Of a stretch of DNA of 64,000 nt, positions 37,955 through 46,182 are shown in pieces. The number at the start of each line of letters is the position of its first letter. Position 1 is the first letter of the stretch. Location: the NCBI GenBank assembly GCA_963757335.1, contig CAVWRJ010000013.1:682001-746000 (forward strand), read 5' to 3'. The DNA comes from DASQPA01 sp963757335 (lineage in GTDB: Bacteria; Acidobacteriota; Thermoanaerobaculia; Multivoradales; UBA5704). The notes below the pieces were generated by a model, which was not told the origin of the DNA, did no database searches, and saw only the letters and a list, made by a program, of their open reading frames with translations. A program made the position numbers and the translations under genes.

Positions 37955-37992
37955 ATAAAGAACGGGCGGGAAGCTCACCTCCCCGCCCGTCT
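37955..37992 (-). terminator. Rho-independent terminator after DUF4331 gene
   Basis: The minus strand forms ACGGGCGGG paired with CCCGCCCGT (37982–37990 with 37962–37970) around an 11-nt loop, followed by TCTTTATAAAG. It sits about 30 bp downstream of the DUF4331 stop. Confidence 0.7.
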
Positions 37993-38020
37993 GTACGGCG
38001 CTCGATCTACGGCGGGCCGA

Positions 38021-39525
38021 CTAGCTCGGCGGCAGGCCGTTGGGACCGTTCGGCGAGCCCGGGAGGGGCGTCCGGAGATAGGGGAAGACGGTATCGAACT
38101 GGCTCACGTCCTGGAGCGTGCCGTCGGTGAACGGCAGGTTGCCGGAGGGCGCCTGCGCCGGGGTGCAGTAGGTGCCGGGGAAGGCATGGCAGAGGACGCC
38201 CATCGCCACCCGCAGCTCGATGTCGACGACGTCGTCACCCGGCCGGCGGCCGTTGGGGAAGCCGGCGTTGTCGGCGCCCAGAGCGCCGAGATTGTTCTGG
38301 CTGGCCGCGGGGGTCGCCGGGATCGAGGTGTTGAGGCGCAGCATCTCGGCCGGTCCGCCGAGCTTGTTGACGCCGTCGATGCCGGTCAGGAAGGCGGCGA
38401 CCAGGTCGGTGCGCGGGAAGTTGGTCGGCGCCTTGACGCCGGCCGAGCCGAAGAGGAGCTGGAGGATGGCCGGCAGGGTCGGATTGGTGACGTAGTCGGC
38501 GAACTGGCCGTCGTTCTTCGGGAGGCTGCCGATTGAACTTGTTCTTGTCCTTGAGGCCGATGACCACCTCGTTCACCAGGGGGGCGCCGAGACGGGAGAC
38601 CTGGACGAAATCGCCGCTCCCGGTCGACGGAGCGTTGAAGGTCGGGTTGTCGTTGACGACGGTAGAGCGCCGCACGGCAGCGGTCGTCCAGCCGCCGATG
38701 ATCGGGCCCTTGCCGCCGGTCAGGCAGGTGGCGGGACTTCCATGATGATCGAGGTGATGTTCTTGTCGGCCAGGGAGTCGGCCTCCGAGTTGCGGGAGCC
38801 GATGGGGTTGTCGATGTTGACCAGGTCGAAGATCTCGCCCAGGTTGACCGAGAAGGGATCCTTGCGCTGGCCGACGAAGACCTTGCCCGGAGCCGCTGCA
38901 ACCCGGGATGCTGATGGGATAGATGAAGTTGCGGGCGTAGGCCGCATAGTTGGCGAAGGTCTTCTGGCCGATGTTGTCGATCGGCTTGTTGAACCGGGTG
39001 GCGCCCGTCGACGGCGTTGGTGACGCTCTGGCCGGAGCCCAGGCCGAGTATTGCCGTCGACCGCGCCGCGGATGACGCGGACGGTGTAGCTCTCGGCCCG
39101 GTTGACGGTGGGGTCGAAGTTGCCGACGATCGGCCCGGCGTTGATCAGCGGGATCGAGACGTTCTTGCCGCCGACCGGCAGCTGGATGTCGCGCAGCGCC
39201 TCGCCGAAACGGAACTGGAAGGTGAGGCTCTCGGTGCCGTTACCGGTGTTGTCGATGTGGATGCGGTAGACCGCGTCCGGGATCGATGGCGAAATAGTTG
39301 GGCCCGCCGTAGGCATCCTGCAGCCGGAAGGTAGTTGGCGATCAGGGTGACGTACCCCGACCGGCCCGCCTCATAGCTGTTGAACATGTAGAAATCGCTG
39401 CCGTCCACCTTCGGCATCTTGGTGATCCCCGGGGCCTCGCGGTGGCTGGACGCCATCGCCGGGGCGACGGCGATCAGGGCACCTGCGGTGAGGCAGAGTC
39501 CCGTTACAACTCGGTTGAATTTCAT
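38021..39525 (-). CDS. Exported DUF4331-family protein (multiple frame breaks)
   Basis: About 500 residues if repaired. The signal peptide LCLTAGALIAVAPAMA is followed by the family hallmark SSHREAPGITKMPKVDGSDF with YMFNSYE. Later blocks in order are AVYRIHIDNTGNGTESLTFQ, QLPVGGKNVSIPLINAGPIV, KVFVGQRKDPFSVNLGEIFD, VIGLKDKNKFN and GPAEMLRLNTSIPATPAASQ with LGADNAGFPNGRR and PGDDVVDIELR. These occupy different frames, with at least five shifts between 39330 and 38530. DUF4331 proteins are secreted and of unknown function. As many breaks occur in neighbouring genes, sequencing error is likely, but pseudogenisation is not excluded. Confidence 0.75.
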
Positions 39526-39643
39526 CTCTTTCCATCCCTCCTTGGGTTGTCGACGGCTCACGGCCGAGCCTGTCCTACCCCTCTCTACGGAGTCGATGGC
39601 GGAGCGGATGAACGAGGAGAGAAGAAAGTGCCTAAGTGCGGGC

Positions 39644-39748
39644 CGGCGGGTACGGGGTCCGTTCGAACCGAGGACCGGCGACTGGCTGCGCTCCGCGCCC
39701 GAAAGAGCCGGCCCGCAGGTTTCAAACCGACCCCGTGCCCGCCGGCGG
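39644..39748. repeat. Palindromic element, copy D (intergenic)
   Basis: Arms around GGGGTCCGTTCGAACC (39655–39668) and GGTTTCAAACCGACCCC pair with one mismatch and one wobble, and the stem extends outward through CCGGCGGG on both sides. The core GAGGACCGGCGACTGGCTGC, then GCTCCGCGCCCGAAAG, matches copy C except for the trinucleotide loop (TCC instead of GAA). It lies a few bases beyond the stop codon of the BNR lipoprotein gene and may also serve as its transcript end. Confidence 0.85.
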
Positions 39749-39752
39749 GGCT

Positions 39753-41024
39753 CTACGGCACCTGGGAGAGCGGCACGAGGCTGGCGTGGAGGCGCGACGG
39801 CCCGGCGTCGTCCACCCAGGCGAGGAGGAGCCGGTCGCCGGCGAGCCCCATCCGCGGGAAGCCGCTCGCCCGGACGGTCCGGGTGTCCGGCACCTCGAAC
39901 GGCGCCCCGGCCCGGCCGTCGGCGCCGACCCGGCGGAGCCAGATCGCGGAGCGCTCCCCCTCGGCGGCGCTCGCCACCCAGCTGACGAGGGCGGCGGGGA
40001 CGCCCGCGACGCCCGCCGACGCCCGCGGATCGAGCTTGACGTCGACCCGGCCGACCGGATGGCCGGCGTCGACGACCACCGGCGGGCCGAAGCTCGCCCC
40101 GCCGTCGGCCGAGAAGGCGACCTCCACCCGCGGGCCCGGGGGGGCCGCGGTGAACCAGGCGACCGCCAGGTTCCGGTTCCCCGCGCCGCCGGCCGCCCCG
40201 ACCGCCACCGCCGGCCCGTTGACCGGACAGCCGGGGATCTCCCAGGAGTCGGCGTGGACGGCGACCGGCTTCGCCCAGCCGGCGGCGGTCCGCCGGAGCG
40301 CGCTGATGTCGCGGATCTCCTTTTCCGAGCGGTCCCGAAAGACCACCACCGGCCCGTCCGCTGCCGCCACGGCGCCGGTCTGGCAGCAGTCGCAGACCCG
40401 GTCGTCCAGCAGCTCGACCGGGCTCAACACCCCGTTCGCGATCCGCCGGCTCCGCAGGCTCATCGAGCCGCCCTCCGAGCCCTCCAGCCAGAAGGCCCGT
40501 ACCCCGCCCGGCTCCGCCGCGTAGGAGACGAAGCCGTGCTCCCCGGCCCGGGGGTCGGACTCCAGCCGGCCGAGGGGCTTGAAAGTCGCGCCGCCGTCGG
40601 TCGAGCGCGCCACCTGGGCCGCATAGCCGTCGGCCCCCTTGACCAGCCAGTGCGCCACGATCTCACCCCCCGGGCCGGCGATGGCGCCCGGGAAGTCCGC
40701 CCAGTTGGCGAACAGGTCCTTCCCTTCCGCGACGGTGACCGGGGCCGACCAGCGGCCGGCGGAGAAGCGCGCCAGGCGCATCTGGAAGACGGGAGAAGCG
40801 AAGGCGCCGCTCGGCTCCACCCAGGTGAGGAGGAGGTCCGAGCCGGCCGCGGTGAGCGCCGAGCCGACGCTCCCCGGATTGGCCGGGGGATCGAGGCTGG
40901 CGTTGGGAGTCCCGGGAGCGGGGGCAGCCGCGGAAGGGGCTGGAGCCGGCTTCTCCGGCGTGCGGCCGCCGGGCGAGCAGGCGGTGAGCAGGAGGAGGAG
41001 CGGGAGAGCGAGGAGCGATCGCAT
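39753..41024 (-). CDS. BNR-repeat lipoprotein (sialidase-like fold)
   Basis: A 423-residue lipoprotein. The signal peptide ends in a lipobox (LLLTAC, Cys about 16). A Pro/Ala-rich linker (20–50) precedes a propeller with Asp-box motifs ARSTDGGATFKPLG and FSADGGASFGPPVV. A conserved-looking DDRVCDCCQTGAVAA cluster could bind metal. Propeller fold is clear; enzymatic activity is not, since no sialidase Arg triad is evident. Terminated by palindromic element D. Confidence 0.75.
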   Translation of the reverse strand: MRSLLALPLLLLLTACSPGGRTPEKPAPAPSAAAPAPGTPNASLDPPANPGSVGSALTAAGSDLLLTWVEPSGAFASPVFQMRLARFSAGRWSAPVTVAEGKDLFANWADFPGAIAGPGGEIVAHWLVKGADGYAAQVARSTDGGATFKPLGRLESDPRAGEHGFVSYAAEPGGVRAFWLEGSEGGSMSLRSRRIANGVLSPVELLDDRVCDCCQTGAVAAADGPVVVFRDRSEKEIRDISALRRTAAGWAKPVAVHADSWEIPGCPVNGPAVAVGAAGGAGNRNLAVAWFTAAPPGPRVEVAFSADGGASFGPPVVVDAGHPVGRVDVKLDPRASAGVAGVPAALVSWVASAAEGERSAIWLRRVGADGRAGAPFEVPDTRTVRASGFPRMGLAGDRLLLAWVDDAGPSRLHASLVPLSQVP

Positions 41025-41042
41025 GGAGGGTCAAGAGTAGCA

Positions 41043-41067
41043 CCCCCTCCTGGCCTTCAGGAGGGGG
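41043..41067 (-). terminator. Hairpin downstream of sodC
   Basis: CCCCCTCCTG and CAGGAGGGGG form a perfect 10-bp stem with a 5-nt loop. It lies between the BNR lipoprotein start and the sodC stop. It has no clear U-tract, so it may be a transcript-end stabiliser and not a true intrinsic terminator. Confidence 0.45.
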
Positions 41068-41075
41068 CATGGAGC

Positions 41076-41136
41076 GTAGGGGCGGCCCCCCGTGGCCGCC
41101 CTCCCTCCCAGGGCACCCACAGGGGGGTGCCCCTAC
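41076..41136. repeat. Intergenic palindromic repeat
   Basis: Starts GTAGGGGC and ends GCCCCTAC, with internal complementary blocks (GGCC/GGCC, GGGCACCC/GGGTGCCC). It resembles the small dispersed palindromes found between genes in many high-GC genomes. Only one copy is seen in this window. Confidence 0.5.
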
Positions 41137-41151
41137 GACAGGAGACTCCGC

Positions 41152-41850
41152 TTAGTGGGTTCCCATCGGCTCGGTGCCCATGGCGCCGGCACCGCCAGCA
41201 CCGCCGGAGCCCATGGCACCGGCGCCGCCGGCATTGCCGCCAGCGCCGCCGGACACCACACCGCAGGCCAGCCGGTCGCCGGAGTTGCCGGTCGGCTGGG
41301 TCTTGCAGTCGTCCTCGCCGACGTGCAGGATCACGGCCTTGCCGAAGACCGAGTTGGGACCGTCGAAGGAGAGGGACGTGGTGGTCATGTCGAGGTGGCC
41401 GTTGCCGTCCTTGTCGACCGTGATGTTGCCGAAGTCGCCGGCATGGCGGGGGTCGGTCGGGCCGCAGGCGTGGGAGGCGTTGGCCGGGTTGAAGTGACCG
41501 CCGGCCGACTTGTAGTCGGGGGTGCTGCAGTCGCCCTTCTCGTGCAGGTGGAAGCCGTGGTTGCCGGGCTTGACGCCCTTGACGTCGGCCACCACGTGGA
41601 CGCCGTTGGCCTCGGAGGTGAAGTGGACGGTGCCGCTCACCTTGGGATCCCGCGACTGGAGGGTGACGTCGGCGCTCTGGCCGGCTCCCGGAGGCGCCGG
41701 GTTGGTAGAGGTGGCCGGGGCCGGGGCCGCCTCGGTGGCCGCCGCGGGGGCCGGGGTCTCCACCACCTCGGTCGTCTTCTCCTTGCTGCAGGCGACGAGG
41801 CCCGAGAGGGCGAGGGCGGCGAGGGTCAGGGTCAGCGCATTCGATTTCAT
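41152..41850 (-). CDS. sodC: Cu/Zn superoxide dismutase, lipoprotein
   Basis: A 232-residue envelope enzyme that dismutates superoxide. The lipobox LVAC places the lipidated Cys at 21; a Pro/Ala/Thr-rich linker follows to residue 60. Copper ligands lie in NHGFHLHEKGDC (His 101 and 103), the bridging His in GGHFNP (119), and zinc ligands in HACGPTDPRHAGDFG (His 136, Asp 139 region). Disulfide Cys residues 108 and in DRLACGVV are present. The last 30 residues are an unusual Gly/Ala/Met-rich tail (AGAMGSGGAGGAGAMG). The start at 41850 is chosen because a signal peptide follows directly. Confidence 0.93.
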   Translation of the reverse strand: MKSNALTLTLAALALSGLVACSKEKTTEVVETPAPAAATEAAPAPATSTNPAPPGAGQSADVTLQSRDPKVSGTVHFTSEANGVHVVADVKGVKPGNHGFHLHEKGDCSTPDYKSAGGHFNPANASHACGPTDPRHAGDFGNITVDKDGNGHLDMTTTSLSFDGPNSVFGKAVILHVGEDDCKTQPTGNSGDRLACGVVSGGAGGNAGGAGAMGSGGAGGAGAMGTEPMGTH

Positions 41851-41942
41851 AACGTTCTCTCCTCTTTCATAACTCATGGGGCACGACTAGATCCGGAACC
41901 CGGGGCCGGCCGCTGCCGGGGTCCCGCGTTCCGGCCGGGCTT

Positions 41943-42671
41943 TCAGTGTGACGCCTGCGCCACCTTGGGCATGGACTTGAGCTCCAGGCGGACATCCGCC
42001 AGGGCGCGCGAGATCTGGATGACGATCGGCGTCGCCGCATCGTCCTTGGCGAGCCAGAGGTCGATCTTCCCCTTCCACTCGTCCTTGCCGGGGAGGTCGA
42101 CCCCGCGGATGGCGTAGTGCCGGGTGTCGACCGCCGTGCCGTCCCCCAGGCTCCGCCGCTCGATCCCCTTGGGGATGACGACGACGTCGTAGAGGTCGCC
42201 GTCCGACCAGATCGAGAGCCGCCGGCTCTTGGTCGGGGGATCGCGCCGGATCGAGTAGATGCCGGAGACGATGTCCAGAACCCCGTGCTGGTCGATGTCG
42301 CTCTTCTTCGACTTCGTCTTGCCGTGCCAGACGTAGGAGCTCCAGGCGCGGATCGGCTGCAGGTGCTCGGGGTCGATCTCGGCGCCGTAGCGCCAGTACT
42401 CCCCCTCATGGCCGTTCGAGGTGATCGTCAGCTCGCTGGTCAGATGACCGTTGGCCTGCAGCTTCGAGGTCAGCTCGCCGTCCCCCTGCCGGGGCAGGAA
42501 CAGGCCGGCGATGACGCCGACGAAGTTGCGCAGGCTCCAGCGATAGTGGAAAGCCTCGTCCGGGGCCGGGGCGGCCACGGCGGTCCCGGGGAGGGCCAGG
42601 ACACCGGCCAGAGTTCCGGCGACGGTCAGGACGAGGGCGAGGAAAGTTCTCTTCCGCAAGAACTGCTTCAT
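41943..42671 (-). CDS. Exported DUF3108-family protein
   Basis: A 242-residue protein with signal peptide (FLALVLTVAGTLAGVLALPG, cleavage near AVAAPA). The mature part has AFHYRWSLRNFVGVIAGLFL, IRAWSSYVWHGKTKSKKSDI and DIVSGIYSIRRDP, matching DUF3108 outer-membrane-associated proteins of unknown function. Translation starts at 42671, preceded by AAGGGAAC; the open frame further upstream is only the flank of the 21-bp-periodic element. It is followed downstream on the same strand by sodC. Confidence 0.8.
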   Translation of the reverse strand: MKQFLRKRTFLALVLTVAGTLAGVLALPGTAVAAPAPDEAFHYRWSLRNFVGVIAGLFLPRQGDGELTSKLQANGHLTSELTITSNGHEGEYWRYGAEIDPEHLQPIRAWSSYVWHGKTKSKKSDIDQHGVLDIVSGIYSIRRDPPTKSRRLSIWSDGDLYDVVVIPKGIERRSLGDGTAVDTRHYAIRGVDLPGKDEWKGKIDLWLAKDDAATPIVIQISRALADVRLELKSMPKVAQASH

Positions 42672-42844
42672 TCGGTTCCCTTGTAGTGAGGCCAGGGGGA
42701 ATCCTCCCCGAGGCACAGAGGTAGTGAAAACAGAAGCAAGGCCCCTGCCATGCCCGAAGGGGCCCTTTCGGCGCTTTCGGGGGAAGTTCTGGCGCTCGGG
42801 GGTGCCGCCCTGGCGCAGAGCCCTCGCCCAGGCTGCCAATCCAT

Positions 42845-43330
42845 GCAGAGCGGACCGCGAAACTCCGCCAGACTCTCTCCAAAGTCGATTCGAGGGTCGC
42901 CAAAGGCGCGCGAAGCGTCCCTAAAGGACGCTCCGGCCTCCCTAAACCCGCCGCGAAGGTCTCCGAGCGAGTTTCGAACGTCGTAAAAGTCGGCCCGGAG
43001 GTCTCCAAAGCTCCGCGGAACCTCTCCGAAGCTCCGCGGAACGCCCCTAAAGGGCCGCGGAACGTCTCTAAACTACTTTCGAGCCCGGCAAAAGGTGTTT
43101 AGGGACCCCGTATTTCAGTTTAGGGAGGGTCCTTCGGAGTTTAGAGGCCGCGCTTTACACTTTATCGAGGACCAAAAGGAGTTTAGAGGCCGTGCTTTTC
43201 AGTTTATCGAGGGGCAAAACGAGTTTAGAGGCGCTGCTTTTCAGTTTATCGAGGGCCAAAAGGAGTTTAGGGAGACTTTTTCGGAGTTCGGAGAGGTTTT
43301 GGCCGGCTGTTTAAGTTTCCGCTCCCAGAA
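42845..43330. repeat. 21-bp-periodic dispersed element, copy 2 (inverted)
   Basis: Reverse-complement homologue of 2358–2840, collinear along its whole length. The cleanest stretch is 43136–43300: units such as GAGTTTAGAGGCCGTGCTTTT and CAGTTTATCGAGGGGCAAAAC alternate, each exactly 21 bp. The left part is GC-rich (AACGTCTCTAAACTACTTTCG and AACGCCCCTAAAGGGCCGCGG types). The plus strand stays open as heptads (FQFIEGQ, KEFRGRA), but the strand equivalent to copy 1 has stops in the frame open there. Confidence 0.75.
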
Positions 43331-43348
43331 GGACGCCGCAGATCTTAC

Positions 43349-43585
43349 CTCAGAGGCTGTGAAAACATCTGGTCCTCGTTCCCAGCCCCGGAGGGGCGGC
43401 GACATGTAGCCAGGGGCGCAAGCCCCTGGTCAGGTAGTTTTCCAAAATTGAAGCCCCGTAGGGGCGACGGCAGTTCCAGGTCGCGGATTGCCGTCGCCCC
43501 TCCGGGGCTTTGAATTTAAGGGTTTGACGAAACCAGGGGCTTACGCCCCTGGCTAAATGCCGCCGCCCCTCCGGGGCGAGTTTCG
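43349..43585. repeat. MITE-like repeat 1, copy 1
   Basis: Begins CTCAGAGGCTGTGAAAAC, the same left end as at 44421. It contains at least three hairpins: CCAGGGGC–GCAA–GCCCCTGG, a GCCCC/GGGGC pair, and CCAGGGGC–TTAC–GCCCCTGG. Similarity to copy 2 stops at CGAGTTTC near 43585, so the right inverted repeat is missing. Confidence 0.75.
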
Positions 43586-43626
43586 CCCAGGATGAAGTTC
43601 TCCGGTACGAGGCGTTCACTTACCGC

Positions 43627-43653
43627 TTGACTCGCGCCCCTTCATGGTACACT
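43627..43653 (+). promoter_or_regulatory. Candidate promoter of the 173-residue gene
   Basis: TTGACT (43627–43632) and TACACT (43648–43653) are separated by 15 bp. The transcript leader then holds a GCAGAG/CTCTGC hairpin and a strong GGAGGAGG site before the ATG at 43752. Spacing is short, so confidence is modest. Confidence 0.4.
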
Positions 43654-43751
43654 TCCCCCATCGGGAGGACCGCCCTCCCGCCCAATTCAAGCGGAGCCGA
43701 GCAGAGCTGTAACTCTGCCCGACTCCTAGCAACGCAGGAGGAGGTAACTCC

Positions 43752-44273
43752 ATGCGCCACCGCAGCGATAGTACCAGTCCGTCCACCCCACCCCTCGACA
43801 GCGTTTTCTCCCCCGCCTTCTTAGACCACCTCACCGAGCGCGACGAACCCTTGACGGCCGGCGAGGCCGAGTATGCCGGCCCGTGGAAGTGCGATCCCGT
43901 TCCTGGCCGTCCCGGGGCGGTCGCGGTGCTCCGCGCCTGGGAGGACCTCGACCGCGGCGACCTCGCCGAGGGCACCTTCTGGCATGAGGAGACCGCGACC
44001 CTGGTCGCCATCGCCCTGCCGCTTCTCGGCCGGGAGCCGCTCTTCGCCCTCTCGAACGAGGAGGAGGCCGAGGGCTTCGCCGTCGAGGCAGTCTATGGAG
44101 AGCAGGGGAGCCAGGTCTCCGGCTGGCTCCGCCGCCACGAGCCGCGGGTGATCGAGGCGCTGCATCTCCTGGAGGGGATCGTCCGCTCGCCCGCGGTGCT
44201 CGCCGCGCTCCTCGAAGCCGCAGGTCCCGGGGCCGAGGCGCAGGTGGGGAGAATTCTCGCGCGAAAGCTCTGA
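43752..44273 (+). CDS. Hypothetical protein, 173 residues
   Basis: Not recognised. The acidic, soluble sequence has no signal peptide or membrane segment. Its middle (ATLVAIALPLLGREPLFALS, EEEAEGFAVEAVYGEQG) looks like a folded α/β domain, and the C-terminus is helical. A strong ribosome-binding site (GGAGGAGG) and its own promoter-like sequence support it as real. It lies between two copies of MITE-like repeat 1, as accessory genes often do. No functional clue. Confidence 0.65.
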   Translation: MRHRSDSTSPSTPPLDSVFSPAFLDHLTERDEPLTAGEAEYAGPWKCDPVPGRPGAVAVLRAWEDLDRGDLAEGTFWHEETATLVAIALPLLGREPLFALSNEEEAEGFAVEAVYGEQGSQVSGWLRRHEPRVIEALHLLEGIVRSPAVLAALLEAAGPGAEAQVGRILARKL

Positions 44274-44467
44274 CCGCCGCAGACCATCTTTTCTCAGGGG
44301 GCGGCTTACCGCCGCCCCCCCCTTGCGGTCGGTCTCCGGGTGCAGATGCGCGGGTGCAGATGCGGAGGAATGCGCCGGAGGCAGAGCCGTCGCCTTGCGA
44401 CCCAAGGGCATCGGAGTCTCCTCAGAGGCTGTGAAAAAATCTGGTCCTCGTTCCCAGCCCCGGAGAT

Positions 44468-44482
44468 CCGGACATATGTCTG
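44468..44482. promoter_or_regulatory. Palindromic end site, left
   Basis: CCGGACATATGTCTG, 32 bp beyond the stop of the second DUF1670-type gene. Identical to the right-end site. Candidate transposition end or protein-binding site. Confidence 0.6.
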
Positions 44483-44513
44483 ACCGGTAGCGTGGCCGGT
44501 GTGAGTAAGAAGC

Positions 44514-45296
44514 TCATTGAGGGGAAGCATCGCGTTCTCCGAGCTCGCGGTCAATGGCCAGGTACTCCTCGACGAGCCGCACGGAGCAGGCGAGCATGTG
44601 GGCCGTCTCGGCGGGCGTGAGTCCCTGGAGCCGGCAGTGGCGGACGCGGTCGTACTGGCCCAGGTAGCGGTCCACGGCTTCGAGGCTGTGATAGGTCTCA
44701 CGGGCGACTTGGTCTGGCTCCTTGCCCTCGGCGTAGCGCTTCCAGCAGATGATTCTCTTATGAGTCAGACCAGTGCCCACATCATGCAGGGTGGCGCGCC
44801 GAGGCACGAGGCGCCCGGTCTTGCGCTCATGTTCGGCTAGGACATGGGCGATGCTGGAGTCGTGGACGCAGAGCAATTCGGCCAGATCGCAGTTCGACAG
44901 CAGGGCGCCCTGCTCGTGGGCCTGCTCGCAGAGGCGGACGGCTTTGGCCGTCAACCGGCTGGGGGCGGAGTCGCGATCCAGGCGGGCCCGGATATCGTCC
45001 GGGGTACTAAGGTCGAGGACGAGGGGAAGGAGATGGCAGTCGGCGATACGCTGGTGGCGCCGTGGTGGATCGTCGCGGCTGATGCCGAGCCAAAGCACCT
45101 GTCCTTGACGGACCTGCTCGCGCGGCTGGAGGTGTTGGCCGAGGACTTCCAAGATCATCTCGGCGCATAGCCGCTGGATGCGCGGCCCGCCGATGCGAGG
45201 AAACTCGGTGGCTATGCAGTGAGCCAGAGCGGTCTCCAGGGTTTTGGCCAGCAGCGGCCCGTACTTCTTGCGGATGTAGTCGGGGCGGCTAGCCAT
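44514..45296 (-). CDS. DUF1670-family protein, second of pair
   Basis: A 260-residue protein. The N-terminal part (KYGPLLAKTLETALAHCIAT, EFPRIGGPRIQRLCAEMI, QGQVLWLGISRDDPP) and the helix-turn-helix-like middle (ALLSNCDLAELLCVHDSSIA) lead to the family hallmark LHDVGTGLTHKRIICWKRYA, then SLEAVDRYLGQYDRVRHCRL and a second predicted helix-turn-helix (LTPAETAHMLACSVRLVEEY). This matches my memory of DUF1670, whose members occur as adjacent pairs and have no established function. The start ATG lies inside the end of the first gene (8-nt overlap ATGGCTAG), so the two are made together. Confidence 0.65.
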   Translation of the reverse strand: MASRPDYIRKKYGPLLAKTLETALAHCIATEFPRIGGPRIQRLCAEMILEVLGQHLQPREQVRQGQVLWLGISRDDPPRRHQRIADCHLLPLVLDLSTPDDIRARLDRDSAPSRLTAKAVRLCEQAHEQGALLSNCDLAELLCVHDSSIAHVLAEHERKTGRLVPRRATLHDVGTGLTHKRIICWKRYAEGKEPDQVARETYHSLEAVDRYLGQYDRVRHCRLQGLTPAETAHMLACSVRLVEEYLAIDRELGERDASPQ

Positions 45297-46134
45297 GGGA
45301 GGTCCCTCCGGCGGGTTCTTTTCCCCCCCCAACGGCGCCGAGGCGGAGCAACTCGTCGAGGTGATAGGCGAAATTGCGGTCTTTTTCGCAGTCGACAAGA
45401 AGCTCCAGGTAGCGCTGCACCAGCTTGGGTCCTCGCCGTAGCAGGAAGGCAATCTGGCCGGCCTGCAGGCCCTTTCGGTGCAGTTGCACACACCGCACGA
45501 AGGTGGACAGATAGTTAGCTACAGCTCGGGGGGAATGACGCAGGATTGTGCAGATCTCGCTCGTCGTTTTGCCGGTCAAGGCTAAGCGCACGATCTCGGT
45601 TCGGTGGGTCAACACCGGTCCGAGGTCATGGACCGTGCTGCGCATGGGGATCATGGCCCCGGGTTCGGCCTCGCGCAGGACCTTGAGGTCGCGGCTGATC
45701 GTGCGCGGGGTGACGAAGAAGACCCGGTAGGCGAGGTCCTCGGCAGTGAGCAGGCCACCCTGGCTGAGGGCTTCCTGGCAGATCTCGGGGATGCGAGCCT
45801 GTCGCAGGGCCGCGGGTCCCTGCTGCTGCAAGATGCGGTCGTCCTCGGCCCCGCGGTGGACGGTCAGGCAGACGGTGACCTTGCGGCAGGCGGGCACGGG
45901 CTTGCCTGCGGGCTCCTCGGCATCGACTGCGATAAGGGTGACCTTTCCTGGGGGCGCCTGGCCGGCGGCCTCGTCGAGAAAGGGAAAGTAGACCTCCTGG
46001 ACGACCTCAAGAACGGCTTCAGCCTCGAAGGGTGAGCAGTTCAGGCCGTCACGGATCTCAGTGAGGAACCGCGCGTCCAGAGTCTTCGCCTCCAAGCGCA
46101 ACAACTCTTCTCTCTGCGGGTCACGAATGCCCAT
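45289..46134 (-). CDS. DUF1670-family protein, first of pair
   Basis: A 281-residue paralogue of the downstream protein. It shares the order: N-terminal domain (FEAEAVLEVVQEVYFPFLDE, GKVTLIAVDAEEPAGK), GGLLTAEDLAYRVFFVTPRT with ISRDLKVLREAE, the hallmark VHDLGPVLTHRTEIVRLALT, SPRAVANYLSTFVRCVQLHR and a final helix-turn-helix (LQAGQIAFLLRRGPKLVQRY). Strong AAGGAGG precedes the start at 46134. The palindromic end site lies 34–48 bp upstream, where an operator would be. The multiple DNA-binding-like segments suggest it acts on DNA; whether as regulator or recombination protein is open. Confidence 0.65.
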   Translation of the reverse strand: MGIRDPQREELLRLEAKTLDARFLTEIRDGLNCSPFEAEAVLEVVQEVYFPFLDEAAGQAPPGKVTLIAVDAEEPAGKPVPACRKVTVCLTVHRGAEDDRILQQQGPAALRQARIPEICQEALSQGGLLTAEDLAYRVFFVTPRTISRDLKVLREAEPGAMIPMRSTVHDLGPVLTHRTEIVRLALTGKTTSEICTILRHSPRAVANYLSTFVRCVQLHRKGLQAGQIAFLLRRGPKLVQRYLELLVDCEKDRNFAYHLDELLRLGAVGGGKEPAGGTSHG

Positions 46135-46167
46135 CCGTTCCTCCTTCCAGATACGGCCCAGCGTAAC

Positions 46168-46182
46168 CCGGACATATGTCTG
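46168..46182. promoter_or_regulatory. Palindromic end site, right (possible operator)
   Basis: CCGGACATATGTCTG, identical to 44468–44482. It is 34–48 bp upstream of the first DUF1670-type start codon, inside the likely promoter region, so one site could serve both as element end and as operator. Confidence 0.6.

Noticed and set aside
42672..42839. Longer N-terminus of the DUF3108 protein
   Set aside because: The signal peptide begins at 42671, and the upstream codons are repeat-flank sequence.
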